Positions 12,097 through 22,900 of a stretch of DNA of 64,000 nucleotides are shown in pieces. The notes below the pieces were generated by a model. It saw nothing but the letters and a program-made list of their open reading frames with translations. It did not search any database and was not told where the DNA came from. The position numbers and the translations under genes are program-made. Location: positions 1,401,744 to 1,465,743 of the forward strand of contig SCFE01000119.1 in NCBI GenBank assembly GCA_004352715.1, in the 5' to 3' direction. Position 1 is the stretch's first letter. Each line of letters starts with the position of its first letter. This DNA comes from Hofstenia miamia. Lineage: Eukaryota > Xenacoelomorpha > Acoela.

Positions 12097-12399
12097 AGCC
12101 ATTGCAGCCTATCTAACACTGGATTTAAATTTGATCAATTGCTTTTGGGGGACGATTCTGATCTTCGCTCTATGAATCAGTTAGATTTGGCAGTTGCGCC
12201 TTGTCAAGCCACAGCTAATCCAGCATCTTCTTCTTGGGGTGCACTCAACGCATTAAATTTGGACAACAACCTAAATGATATAGATATGAATTTCAATTTA
12301 TTTTCTGAGTTTCAGACGGCTTTTCAAAATGAGAAGCAAACTCTCGACGAGCACGTTCCTCCCGTAGTTTGCGAGTCTGAAAAACAAATTGTAACGGAG
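12097..12399 (+). CDS. C2H2 zinc-finger protein, exon 3
   Basis: A 101-codon exon, phase 0 at both ends, starting SHCSLSNTGFKFDQLLLGDD. It contains the Asn/Leu/Asp-rich patch ALNALNLDNNLNDIDMNFNL followed by FSEFQTAF, and ends EKQIVTE at a GTATTT donor. Short hydrophobic residues spaced among acidic ones resemble activation-domain sequence, but that is only inference. Part of this exon (from 12246) is repeated at 13467-13620. Confidence 0.8.
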
Positions 12400-12606
12400 G
12401 TATTTATTTGTTAGCTTCGTGCATAATCTAAGTGAATATTGTCCTTACAAAGGTTTTTATTAGTTCGATTTGCTGTAAGTTCGAAACTATGCAATCATAC
12501 AATGGAATATTCAATATGTTGGACAAACGTTACGTGTCACTCTTGTTGAATTTAATATCATGTCTATGACCTGAGCATTTGAACTAACATTACTACGGAA
12601 AATAAG

Positions 12607-12688
12607 GGCTCCATTAGCTTAATATACTATGTGCGCTCAGTATTAATGGCTCCATTAGCTTAATATACTATGTGCGCTCAGTATTAAT
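12607..12688 (+). repeat. 41-bp tandem duplication within intron 3
   Basis: The unit beginning GGCTCCATTAGCTTAATATA occurs twice in a row here. The second copy of the larger duplication carries it only once (about 13828-13868) with one base change, so the two large copies look like different alleles. Confidence 0.85.
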
Positions 12689-13027
12689 AGAGGCATAATT
12701 TATGTTTATGAAAATCAAATAGGTTAGTATATGAATTTAGCTAATGTAAAAAATACAAATATATGAAAAATATTGATTACATTCAAATAATACACAACGT
12801 CATTTAAAAATGATGAAAGAACATTTCGAATTAATTTCAAAAGTGTCCAGTTGATGCAGAACTCACTGCATTGTATGGCGTTTATGATTAATTTCGATAC
12901 GAGGGGTGGAGACAAACGAATTATAAATGAATGTTCTGCTTAGTTTTTGCAATTTTATTTTATATCTTTTGCTAGCTGATAGATTAATTTCCTTATGTGA
13001 TCACTAAATGATCTTTTACATATTTAG

Positions 13028-13339
13028 GAATGCCAATTTCCTTCCAGTTCATTGACCAAATCTTGTTCTCTGGAAACATTCCATAATCTTAATGAGGTAG
13101 AAATCGCATCCAATGGCCAATCTAAATTATCATTACATTCTACTAATATTTTCGACACATTAAATTTGGATGGGGACCCAAAAACTCCCAGTGACCATGG
13201 ATTTATGTCCATTATTGATGAGCATCAAAAAGAATTACACGAAAGTTTTAAACCTTCTGATCCTTATCAACTGTTGCAGCAGTCACCAAGCCATTCGGAA
13301 CCTCCTAAGGCCAAAAAAGTTGCTCCGTCTGTTGATTCT
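13028..13339 (+). CDS. C2H2 zinc-finger protein, exon 4 (first assembled copy)
   Basis: A 104-codon exon after a TATTTAG acceptor, phase 0 at both ends. It starts ECQFPSSSLTKSCSLETFHN and includes FDTLNLDGDPKTPSDHGF, an EHQKELHESF helix-like stretch, PYQLLQQSPS, and a basic PPKAKKVAPS near the end, with a GTAAGC donor after SVDS. No domain recognised. A near-identical copy lies at 14208-14519; only one of the two is likely to exist in a real transcript. Confidence 0.8.
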
Positions 13340-13466
13340 GTAAGCTAAATACATTACTTTTTACATTATTCTATTGAATAATTTGCTTTACAACAATGCA
13401 TATTTGCATCAAAATGTTTTATTAAAATCTGAATAGTGTTTCCTTTCCATATTATTTTCAGAAAAN

Positions 13467-13620
13467 CAACGCATTAAATTTGGACAACAACCTAAATGAT
13501 ATAGATATGAATTTCAATTTATTTTCTGAGTTTCAGACGGCTTTTCAAAATGAGAAGCAAACTCTCGACGAGCACGTTCCTCCCGTAGTTTGCGAGTCTG
13601 AAAAACAAATTGTAACGGAG
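13467..13620 (+). CDS. Partial second copy of exon 3, probably an assembly duplicate
   Basis: Identical in sequence to the last half of exon 3 (12246-12399), starting abruptly after the N at 13466 without its own acceptor or 5' half. It keeps the GTATTT donor. As assembled it cannot be spliced in as a normal exon, so it should be treated as an unmerged allele. Confidence 0.75.
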
Positions 13621-14207
13621 GTATTTATTTGTTAGCTTCGTGCATAATCTAAGTGAATATTGTCCTTACAAAGGTTTTTATTAGTTCGATTTGCTGTAAG
13701 TTCGAAACTATGCAATCATACAATGGAATATTCAATATGTTGGACAAACGTTACGTGTCACTCTTGTTGAATTTAATATCATGTCTATGACCTGAGCATT
13801 TGAACTAACATTACTACGGAAAATAAGGGCTCCATTAGCTTAATATAATATGTGCGCTCAGTATTAATAGAGGCATAATTTATGTTTATGAAAATCAAAT
13901 AGGTTAGTATATGAATTTAGCTAATGTAAAAAATACAAATATATGAAAAATATTGATTACATTCAAATAATACACAACGTCATTTAAAAATGATGAAAGA
14001 ACATTTCGAATTAATTTCAAAAGTGTCCAGTTGATGCAGAACTCACTGCATTGTATGGCGTTTATGATTAATTTCGATACGAGGGGTGGAGACAAACGAA
14101 TTATAAATGAATGTTCTGCTTAGTTTTTGCAATTTTATTTTATATCTTTTGCTAGCTGATAGATTAATTTCCTTATGTGATCACTAAATGATCTTTTACA
14201 TATTTAG

Positions 14208-14519
14208 GAATGCCAATTTCCTTCCAGTTCATTGACCAAATCTTGTTCTCTGGAAACATTCCATAATCTTAATGAGGTAGAAATCGCATCCAATGGCCAA
14301 TCTAAATTATCATTACATTCTACTAATATTTTCGACACATTAAATTTGGATGGGGACCCAAAAACTCCCAGTGACCATGGATTTATGTCCATTATTGATG
14401 AGCATCAAAAAGAATTACACGAAAGTTTTAAACCTTCTGATCCTTATCAGCTGTTGCAGCAGTCACCAAGCCATTCGGAACCTCCTAAGGCGAAAAAAGT
14501 TGCTCCGTCTGTTGATTCT
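14208..14519 (+). CDS. C2H2 zinc-finger protein, exon 4 (second assembled copy)
   Basis: Encodes the same 104 residues as 13028-13339 with the same splice sites and only synonymous differences. This copy is joined to unique downstream sequence, so its GTAAGC donor is the one connected to the exon at 16667. If both copies were real the protein would carry a 104-residue repeat, but the N-bounded duplication argues against that. Confidence 0.75.
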
Positions 14520-14645
14520 GTAAGCTAAATACATTACTTTTTACATTATTCTATTGAATAATTTGCTTTACAACAATGCATATTTGCATCAAAATGTTTT
14601 ATTAAAATCTGAATAGTGTTTCCTTTCCATATTATTTTCAGAAAA

Positions 14646-16666
14646 TACAGCCTATTTACTATTGTATTTATTTCCATTTTGTAATTTTGCAAATTAATTG
14701 GCTTGTTTCAACAACTAAATTGCATAATAATTATATACTGTTTTAATATTTTAGTTTTTAACGATTTGGTGTTTTGTAATTATCAGGCTGTTACTTTCGC
14801 ATCATATCATACTGCATATTGGGGTCATTAACTCCTAAAGTGACACTTATTATGCTGCTAACGTTTATTGATGCGTTAAAGTAACTCTGTTTCTGTTATG
14901 AGATCTTTTCATTTTGGTTATGTAAATGAATGCTTAACTGATAAAAATGGTTAACTGTTACTAACAAGTAAGGAACATTTCCAAGTATGTATTGCTTATT
15001 ATTGTGTATTTGTAATCAATTCAGTCACTGTCTTAAGGTATGTGTTTCATAATTTGCTTGATTTTAAAGTTTCGGTTAATCATTCACTACATTTTAACCG
15101 CATAAATATGAATTTGTGTTAATATCAAAATGAGTTGGCTGCTAATTAAATTCCAATCAATATAATTATTACATTTTGCTTGGCAGAATGATTATATCAA
15201 ACATTTTATTTTTTTAAAATGTTTATTAAAAATTAAAACTTTTTATTTTTTCGAAAGATTATTATCTGCGTAGGCATGGACAATGGCATACAGACACGCG
15301 CTTCTATACCACGAGAAGGACATACGGGTTCTGAATCTAATGTGATTGAGATCTTTTTCGAACGTCTTAATTAAAACAATTTCTCTGAAGTTTATAATTG
15401 ATTTATACGAATTTTCTATATATCTATTCTTTAGGGCCTATGTCTATGTATATGCATTTAGTGCAACGCTAACCTTTATGTATGTTTACATAAGTATGCA
15501 TGTTTAATACCACAATTGAATTTATTTCCAGGAATAGTGCATCGTTTCTTGGAAGTATGATTCTAAGCGTTTACATCTGCTAAAAACCGAAAATTCTGTT
15601 TTATTTATTTCCTCTAGGCTCGGTGTCTGTTTTGAGTGAAAACCGCAGTTTCGGTTGGCTTTCGATGTACGGCAAAGCCGTTCTACGGACTTAGGATACG
15701 TGCACGAAAAACCAACCGGCCTATTTTCATAGTTACGGGCTTACTCTAGATTATCATTCATACTGTTACAAAAAAGAATTTTAAATTTGAATCTCATCGT
15801 CTGCTTTTTGACACATATCTTANNNNNNNAAAACCGCAGTTTCGGTTGGCTTTCGATGTACGGCAAAGCCGTTCTACGGACTTAGGATACGGGCACGAAA
15901 AACCAACCGGCCTATTTTCATAGTTACGGGCTTACTCTAGATTATCATTCATACTGTTACAAAAAAGAATTTTAAATTTGAATCTCATCGTCTGCTTTTT
16001 GACACATATCTTACTAACTTTTTAGAATTGCTATTTTATAGTTGGCACATTTTAAATAACTAAATTCATAATTGATGATTGTCAAGTATTTGAAGCTGCC
16101 TACGTCGATCCAACAAACTTGAAACTATTTGAAAAATTAATTTTTCAAACTTAACCGAATGTACAATTGAATTCGAATTCAGTGTAAGAAACAATTTTTG
16201 GTCTCTAATGATTTTAATTAATCCAATGCAATATCATTTAATAATTTGTAAATTTCAATTCTGGCATCAGGTCAGGGATTGATTGCTGGGTGTACCAACT
16301 AGTCATGTGTTAGTGGAAAAACGGCATTGCTAAATTAGTATAAAGTAAGTAGTGCATTTAGAAACATTTAAAACATAATAAAATTGGTCAACAAGGATAA
16401 ACACACACATAGTCCAAAACATTTATCCGTAGGTTTGTTACCGGTTGAAACCAAACCCAGCAATTCGTATTTGTAAAGTCTAGAATGACTCCGGTTCATA
16501 TACAAACTTTACAGGATTTTCTTTACTAATAGTAATGTAAAATAACATGTACTTACTCAAATATCATTAATGACTGTTTGTTTTAAAAAATATTGAAATT
16601 ATCATAGGGTTGTGAGACGTTTTTGTGATTGTGTGCATCAATTGTTTAAATTTACGTTTATTTCAG
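14646..16666 (+). other. Intron between exons 4 and 5
   Basis: AT-rich intron of about 2.1 kb from the donor at 14520 to the TTTATTTCAG acceptor at 16666. The only structure seen is the N-bounded duplicate at 15639-16013. Confidence 0.6.
15639..16013 (+). repeat. N-bounded direct duplicate (184 bp, two copies)
   Basis: Copy 1 is 15639-15822 and copy 2 is 15830-16013, with seven Ns exactly between. Each is 184 bases, starts AAAACCGCAGTTTCGGTTGG and ends ACACATATCTTA, with one mismatch noted (ACGTGCAC/ACGGGCAC). Same signature as the exon 3-4 duplication. Confidence 0.93.
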
Positions 16667-16753
16667 AATGCAGCCAAAAGTTTTGCCACTCCATCCCCAA
16701 TGCCCAACCCCTTTAATCCGTCGCTGCTAATAAGCACCGAGCAATTATATTTA
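16667..16753 (+). CDS. C2H2 zinc-finger protein, exon 5
   Basis: A 29-codon exon after TTTATTTCAG: NAAKSFATPSPMPNPFNPSL then LISTEQLYL. Pro/Asn-rich and phase 0 at both ends. The donor is TTA|GTTAAT, the only GT before the in-frame stop 13 codons further on. It joins across a very small intron to 16805. Confidence 0.7.
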
Positions 16754-16804
16754 GTTAATTCTTTACAACTACAACAATTCATTTGCTAATATTTTTGCGT
16801 TTAG
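16754..16804 (+). other. 51-base intron
   Basis: Bounded by GTTAAT and TTTGCGTTTAG, with a good branch-site candidate TGCTAAT about 15 bases before the acceptor. Its length is a multiple of three and it contains an in-frame TAA. Retention would therefore end the protein before the zinc fingers. Confidence 0.65.
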
Positions 16805-16983
16805 AACTATGAACGATTTCTAGATTCTTATACAAAGCAGCCGTATACACGTCTTCGACCAAAGTATGAGTTCAATCGCAGTCCATCTTTAGAAGATCTT
16901 CAGCCTTTCACTTTTCAAGCCAACGATGACCAATCAAACTTCCCGTTTGACAGGCCTACAATTCACTCTATTAATTCAAAGTG
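16805..16983 (+). CDS. C2H2 zinc-finger protein, exon 6
   Basis: Reads NYERFLDSYTKQPYTRLRPK, then YEFNRSPSLEDLQPFTF and FPFDRPTIHSINSK. It ends in phase 2; two overlapping donors (after 16980, AAA|GTGGTT, or after 16983, GTG|GTTTGT) both leave phase 2 and both join in frame to exon 7. Rich in Tyr, Phe and Pro, with an RSPSLED serine site. No domain recognised. Confidence 0.7.
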
Positions 16984-18833
16984 GTTTGTCTTCAAGTTAT
17001 TCAAAATGTTTACAATTTTAATCTAAATTGTTGTTTATGTATTAAAAATTTGGAAAATTCTCTCAATCTTTCGCATATTCTATTTTAAGACACAAAAAAT
17101 TGTTCTCATTGTCTTGCTTGCTCCTCTATTTGTTAGAGGGTAGAAGACATTGATCACAGCACAAAATACGAAATTTAATGGATTTATACTCCCTGACGAA
17201 TGTACGCCTACCCTTAACTTAATTTTCAACCTATGTGCAACTCGTTTGAAATGGTTTGCTTATTGTTTATAGCCAGTTACAAAATTAATGTTTTCTATTG
17301 TTTAGTGTTATTAGTTTCAATTTCAGAAAGCAATTTTGTAGGCGTTTAACATTTTAAACTTTGCTTCATTTTATACAATTTTAGGATGTTCTCAAATTAC
17401 TTTTTTTGTCTAATCGAAATTTATATTTTGTATTAGTGACCTAACTGGTTTTAAGAATTAAGATGATGTCTGTCGACGTTTTAATAAATGATGAATTTTG
17501 CTTTCAAATCAAAATATTTTTATTAATCTTGCGTCTAACGTTGACAAATGCTTAGCTCCGAGGAACTTGATCATTAAAATAGGCAAATAGAAATGCCTTG
17601 AAAATTGAAGGGAAACAACTAAAACATTAATATTCAGTTTCTTTATAATAGAAATTTTAGCAAATTGTAAAATGACAGTGCAAACCTAGCCCTAATCCTA
17701 ACCCCTGTACAGTTTTGACTGTCACTGTTCAGTGAGTTTGATATTCAAATGTTTTGAAGCTCTTGAATATAGAACATCTAAGAAGGTTAAACTCTTCAAA
17801 TAGCACATGCTCGTTTAACTTATACAAAAAATTCATTGTTATTTTCAAAAGAAATTCTTATTAAACCGAGTGAACTAGTCAAAATGTCTACAAATTCCTT
17901 TTTAAATTTGGAAAAATTTACTAACAATGTTTTAATTATAAAAATATATTATTTAAAATAATTTCCTCAATTACCTTTATTATTATTAACTGATCTACTT
18001 GAAAGACAACCCTTTATAATTCGCTCATTAATTAATATCATCGAATAACAGAAAAGTAGCTCTAAATGATATAACAATGAGTTCGTTTTTGAACGTATTT
18101 TCGTCATAATTAGGAACCAGAAAAATAGTTGGCAAAAACCCGCAAATAGTAACTATATAGTTCCCAAATATGTCTAAAACAGTTTAGATAGTTGCTGTAA
18201 GAAAATTCATTGTTAGTTACAAAATGGCTCAATAATATGCTATTAGCTTAAAATGAAACATCAAATAGCCATCGTGATACATCATATTTACGTGATTAAA
18301 CTTAAAATAAAAAAACACTCCATATGTCTTCAAAACGAGATGAATATGCAATTTTATACAGTTTTTCCAAACTGTATTGCTCCAACATAATATTTTTGAA
18401 GAATTTTGATGTATGTTTTCCGCATATATTTTGTATACATGTCGCCAAGTATTAAAGTTGCAGAATTAGTTAAACTTGTTTTTGGTGTTAAAATGAACAG
18501 ATTGATCCTAAAAATCAGTTATTCCTGTGTCTGAAGATTTTCTCGATGTTTTTGGCTTTGGTAAAAAAAACTTTGTTTTAGTCATAATTAATGCTAATAA
18601 TATTGTAAATGTCGAAATGTAGAAATAAAAACTTCCTAATGTTTTGAAATGCTTAATATAAATGTATTTTTTAATAAGCTTTATAAAGCCTAATGCGAGC
18701 GCATGTATTCGTTTGTTTAATCGGTGATCATTCATTGTAAGCGGCATTTGAAAATGTTTGATAACACATCTAAGTGTTCACTTGTGTTGACAAAGCTTTC
18801 ATAAAAAGTATCATTTTAATAGAATTTGTTTAG
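16984..18833 (+). other. Intron between exons 6 and 7
   Basis: AT-rich, 1.85 kb. No embedded gene recognised. A short C-rich run with CCCTAATCCTAACCCC near 17695 is too short to call a telomeric repeat. Confidence 0.55.
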
Positions 18834-19002
18834 TATTACCAAGGGTACCATTCGTTCACGGCCGGATCGCCGCATGCGAACTTCGGCTGTCAACGTACGA
18901 CATCGGTCATCATCATCACCCGTTGTCGTTTCAGATGATGAACACTTCACCGCAAGAAGTCCTCTTCATCAAATGAATTCACTGGATGCCGCCACTTCAT
19001 CT
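18834..19002 (+). CDS. C2H2 zinc-finger protein, exon 7 (basic/Ser-rich)
   Basis: After a TTTGTTTAG acceptor, in phase 2: ITKGTIRSRPDRRMRTSAVN, then VRHRSSSSPVVVSDDEHF and SPLHQMNSLDAATSS, ending at a GTGAGT donor in phase 0. The Arg-rich start could be a nuclear localisation signal, and SSSSPVVVSDDE resembles a casein-kinase-type or SUMO-interacting acidic/hydrophobic patch. Both are inferences from composition. Confidence 0.75.
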
Positions 19003-19581
19003 GTGAGTATTGCACATGCCTTGACTGAAGGTTTGTTAAACAAACTCTAGATTTCGTAGATTTAGTAAATGATTCTTTCAATTGAAAACCTAAGTCAGTT
19101 ATTGTGAGAGTAAAATTAGCAGAATATTAACTTTTTTTATTATTTGGAGAATTCATAAAAATAATCCAAATATCATTTTAATTGATTTTGCTTTTAGTTG
19201 ACTATATTGTTGTATTTTAAGTTGGTTTTTATAATGAAATGGATAATGCTATTAACATGCTCTGGTTTTCTACTGTTTTTCCTGGCGCTTTTGTGGTATA
19301 ATATGAACTGCGAACGCTCTATATTTGCATTTGCTTTTCTTAAATAATTTATGAAAGCAATTTTAGATACTGTATATTTCTTTTCATTTATTAGAATTTT
19401 TCTCATGTTGTAATTTCTCTTAATTGCCGTTCTTTTTTGTTTATATATTTGTCGTAACTGCAAAGTTTTAATCTAGTTTACATCACAAGAATTCTCTTGA
19501 AATATTTCAGTTTTAATTTGTTTTACTTAATTGCAGTTGTGTGTTGCTTTTAATTTTATGTATAAACTTATTCGTTTTTAG

Positions 19582-19917
19582 CAGCCACGCTCATTCATGG
19601 CGGATAAATCTTCAGAGGACGATAAACGGCCCATCAATGTAAATATCAATGTGTTTAACCTCATTAGTATGACTGATGGCTCGATAGTGAAATTAACATC
19701 TTCGTCTACTGATTCAACTGCCAGTTCTTCGAATGACCTCGCCTCCATACTATCACAAGGTGGCTCAAATTCCACAGTTCAGTCGGTCATTTCAAACATA
19801 CTTGGAAGCGCTAATGCGGAGCCACCCACTATCACTAAACCACAACAACCAAATGGCGTCGCATCCTATCAAATCACCAATGAGCATAAATACACCCAGA
19901 GGAGACCTGATAATTCC
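19582..19917 (+). CDS. C2H2 zinc-finger protein, exon 8
   Basis: A 112-codon exon starting QPRSFMADKSSEDDKRPINV and continuing NINVFNLISMTDGSIVKL, a run of Ser/Thr (TSSSTDSTASSS), then SVISNILGSANAEPP and KPQQPNGVASYQI, ending YTQRRPDNS at a GTATGC donor. Phase 0 at both ends. An in-frame ATG at 19597 could start a shorter isoform. A tandem acceptor (TAGCAG) makes the first codon optional. Confidence 0.78.
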
Positions 19918-22900
19918 GTATGCTAATTAGTTCATATTGAAGAATGTTAACTTCTTTAAATCAACCCACCTGATTTCTCTATTTGATAACCTAAAAATCA
20001 TTTAAATATCATCAACCTTATATTATTCTTCAACGATGCTTAGAATATTTGAGACCTTAGCGTATTAATATTGAACTTCGTTCGATATAATCCAGTATAT
20101 TCAATGTGAGTAGTTAACCTCTAAATCCCATTGATGCATTGTTTCTAAATTATCTTTAAGCATTTGATGTTTAGTGCCTGTACTTTTATCAAGGACAATC
20201 ATTCTCGCGATTCCTTTTTTTCTGAAAGATATATTTAGAAATTAATGATATGAGTGACCTTCAATAGAAACTTTAAACCTCCTGGAAACTTTTGAAAAAC
20301 CGCTCGCGACGATTAACATATAATAATTTGAACACACGATATAATTGTTGAACAATTGTGAACTATAGCAAGTAAGCCATCGTACTTTCCAGTATGACTC
20401 CGTTTTCAGTATTGCTTTACGAAGAGAGCTATTAACTGCATTTGAATGGACGCTGTAGTTAGAGTTAGTGTTTTATAGCTGAGAGTTGTTTCCTCATTCT
20501 GCCATAGTTCACATTCTCTAGTAATTGTTCTCCATTCTCGGAATGAGTGAAATATTATTTGATTATAATTTACCACTGATAATAGAACTGGCAGGAGTCC
20601 TTCTTTTTGAAAGCTAAATTAATTTGATTCTTCCTTTGCGTTTTAAATTAAGGCATTGCTTAAAAATACACTGCTCGAATATTGCGTTACATTAAGTATC
20701 CTTTATAATATAAAACATTTGGATTAAACAAACCGAAAAATTAAATGTCAAGTGGAATTGAAATCAACATTTATTTCTATAGCAATTGCTCTATAATTAG
20801 CGAACGCGTTTTATTAACTTGTTTACATTGTTTTAAATGTTTTATTAGAATGTTTTTTACAATTTTTAATGGGTATAGGCGTGCAAACGACCAGGCCACC
20901 TCTCTTGCATGGTCGACAATGTTTACACATACATTGTTATGCCTGGTTTCTGTTATGTATATAAATAAGTGCTTGGATTTATATTGCTATTTCTCTAGGC
21001 TGATCTGTAAAACTTCGCTAATGTAATTTAAATGTTTTCAACACTTGTAAATAATTATAGAAATCCAATAAAGGACTTTATAAATAACATTATCAAGTAG
21101 TTTATGTCTTGTACATTCAACGACGCGTTTAAAACTTTACAATTTGAGATATCATTGAAATGCGGGGAATCATAAACCGTACATGGTGTGTATTATATGC
21201 ATGTTGTAATATAAGCGAATTAAAGTATTTGAAAATCTAACAGGGCGTGACCAACCAGTGGAATGAAATAAATATAAATTCTAAACTAAATGGTAAATCA
21301 CTGTTTCTCCCGGTTTCACATACCATCATTTGTCTAGACAGGCGTCTAGACTTAATTAGCTCTAAGAGGATTTACCATTTCTATTGTCCTTATAATTTTA
21401 CATTCCCATATTTCATAGTTAGCTCTTTATCATGAAGTTGTACTAGTGACATTTCGAGTTAAATTTCCACACAGGTCCTACCTCCTCTGATAATTTAATC
21501 GAATAAGGCTATACATTGTAGTATGTCCATCCTACACAGCAACGACACCGGAAAGTTTTCAGTAACACATCGGATCCTAAGAAAACTAATGAAATTAGTT
21601 TGATATTATACGTTTTATATTCGTTATCACTTCTAGCCCCTTTTGTGGGAGTTTATAGTACAAAAAGTAAATTTTACTTAGGAAATAGAATGTCGTGACT
21701 CAAGACTCGACTTCATTCGAATCAGAATAGTTTCTAAAAGTTTTTTATTTGTTTTCTTTTAATGAGCTCACAATTTACTATAACCCTTGTAATTATATAT
21801 AACAATTAGCTAAAAATTTGCCAACTTTTTACTACCGGGCGATTATTATTAATCATTTTGTAATAAATCGATTTTTAAGAATTTTGTGAAATAATTAAAT
21901 TTGGATACAAATACTCTACTTTTTTCTGGTTTATGTGGAGTTTGGCATATACTTACGAGTGTGAGTCTCAGACTCGCAGAAGCCTACCAATAGTGGTAGG
22001 AATTATAAAACAACGTTCAAACCACCAAATTTATAGACCTCAATTTTATAGAAATTGCTAAATCTTTTTAATTTAAGATATTTATTAATCGCATGTCTTT
22101 TAAATTTGTAATTAGCTATGCCAAAATTCGTTAGAAAAAACAGTGGTTATATTGATGCATTTATGCTGTTGTATTTATAAATAGCACATTTTAATTAATC
22201 ATTCTGAAATTTCTGCTCGTCTGATTTTTCGCCAAAGGCAACCGGCCTCCTTTCGCTATCATAATGTCACTGAGTTGTATTTCATTTCATCGTCTGCTAA
22301 CAATATTACAATGGTATTTTCGTAAGAGGTACAATGAATGTGTTATTTAGAAACCATGAGAATATTGTATTAAAATTGTCAATAAAATCCAATTATTTAC
22401 TGTCTTGGAGGAGAATTCTCTTATTTACTAATATAATGCTTCGCGGTTATGATATTTAGTAATCTCTGCAGCTGAATGAAGGCTTAATTTCAGTTCCTCC
22501 GTTTCTCATCAGTTCACCAACTTAATTTAGTGACATACTTCGCGTTCAAATATCTTTAATTCCCTCCGTTTTATTCCTATTCCTTTAAATCATTAAACGT
22601 ATTTCCTTCTCATTGTAACTGTAGAAGTAGGTTTACTACAATACGCATTCAATTTGTGCATTTTCTAATCACATTTCATCCTGAAAAACACTGTCAAAAT
22701 TTCGTTTACATATTGATCATACGGATCGCACAGTGCCTTTAGGTTATCGCAGCTAAGCTTCTCTGAAAATATTGTTACAATTTGTGTGAAATTTAATTTT
22801 TCATTTTATTTAGTAAATGATCATGTTCCGACAGGACCTGCAAAATGGGGCCGTAATTTCAGTAAAAACTCACCTCAAGTGCGGTGAATGCCAAAGAGCT

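Larger units (their letters stand above)
12246..13465 (+). repeat. Tandem duplication, copy 1 (end of exon 3 through exon 4 and the next intron start)
   Basis: This 1220-base segment recurs at 13467-14645, with the single N at 13466 exactly between the copies. The copies differ by only a few bases plus one 41-base length difference. The pattern fits two overlapping contig ends left unmerged. Confidence 0.95.
13467..14645 (+). repeat. Tandem duplication, copy 2
   Basis: Second copy of 12246-13465, shorter by 41 bases. It begins at the base after the N and ends where copy 1 stopped (TTTTCAGAAAA), then runs on into unique intron. Visible differences include CAACTG/CAGCTG and GGCCAAA/GGCGAAA within exon 4, both silent. 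Confidence 0.95.

Noticed and set aside
17685-17710. Telomere-like C-rich run (CCCTAATCCTAACCCC)
   Set aside because: Only about two imperfect units; no array.
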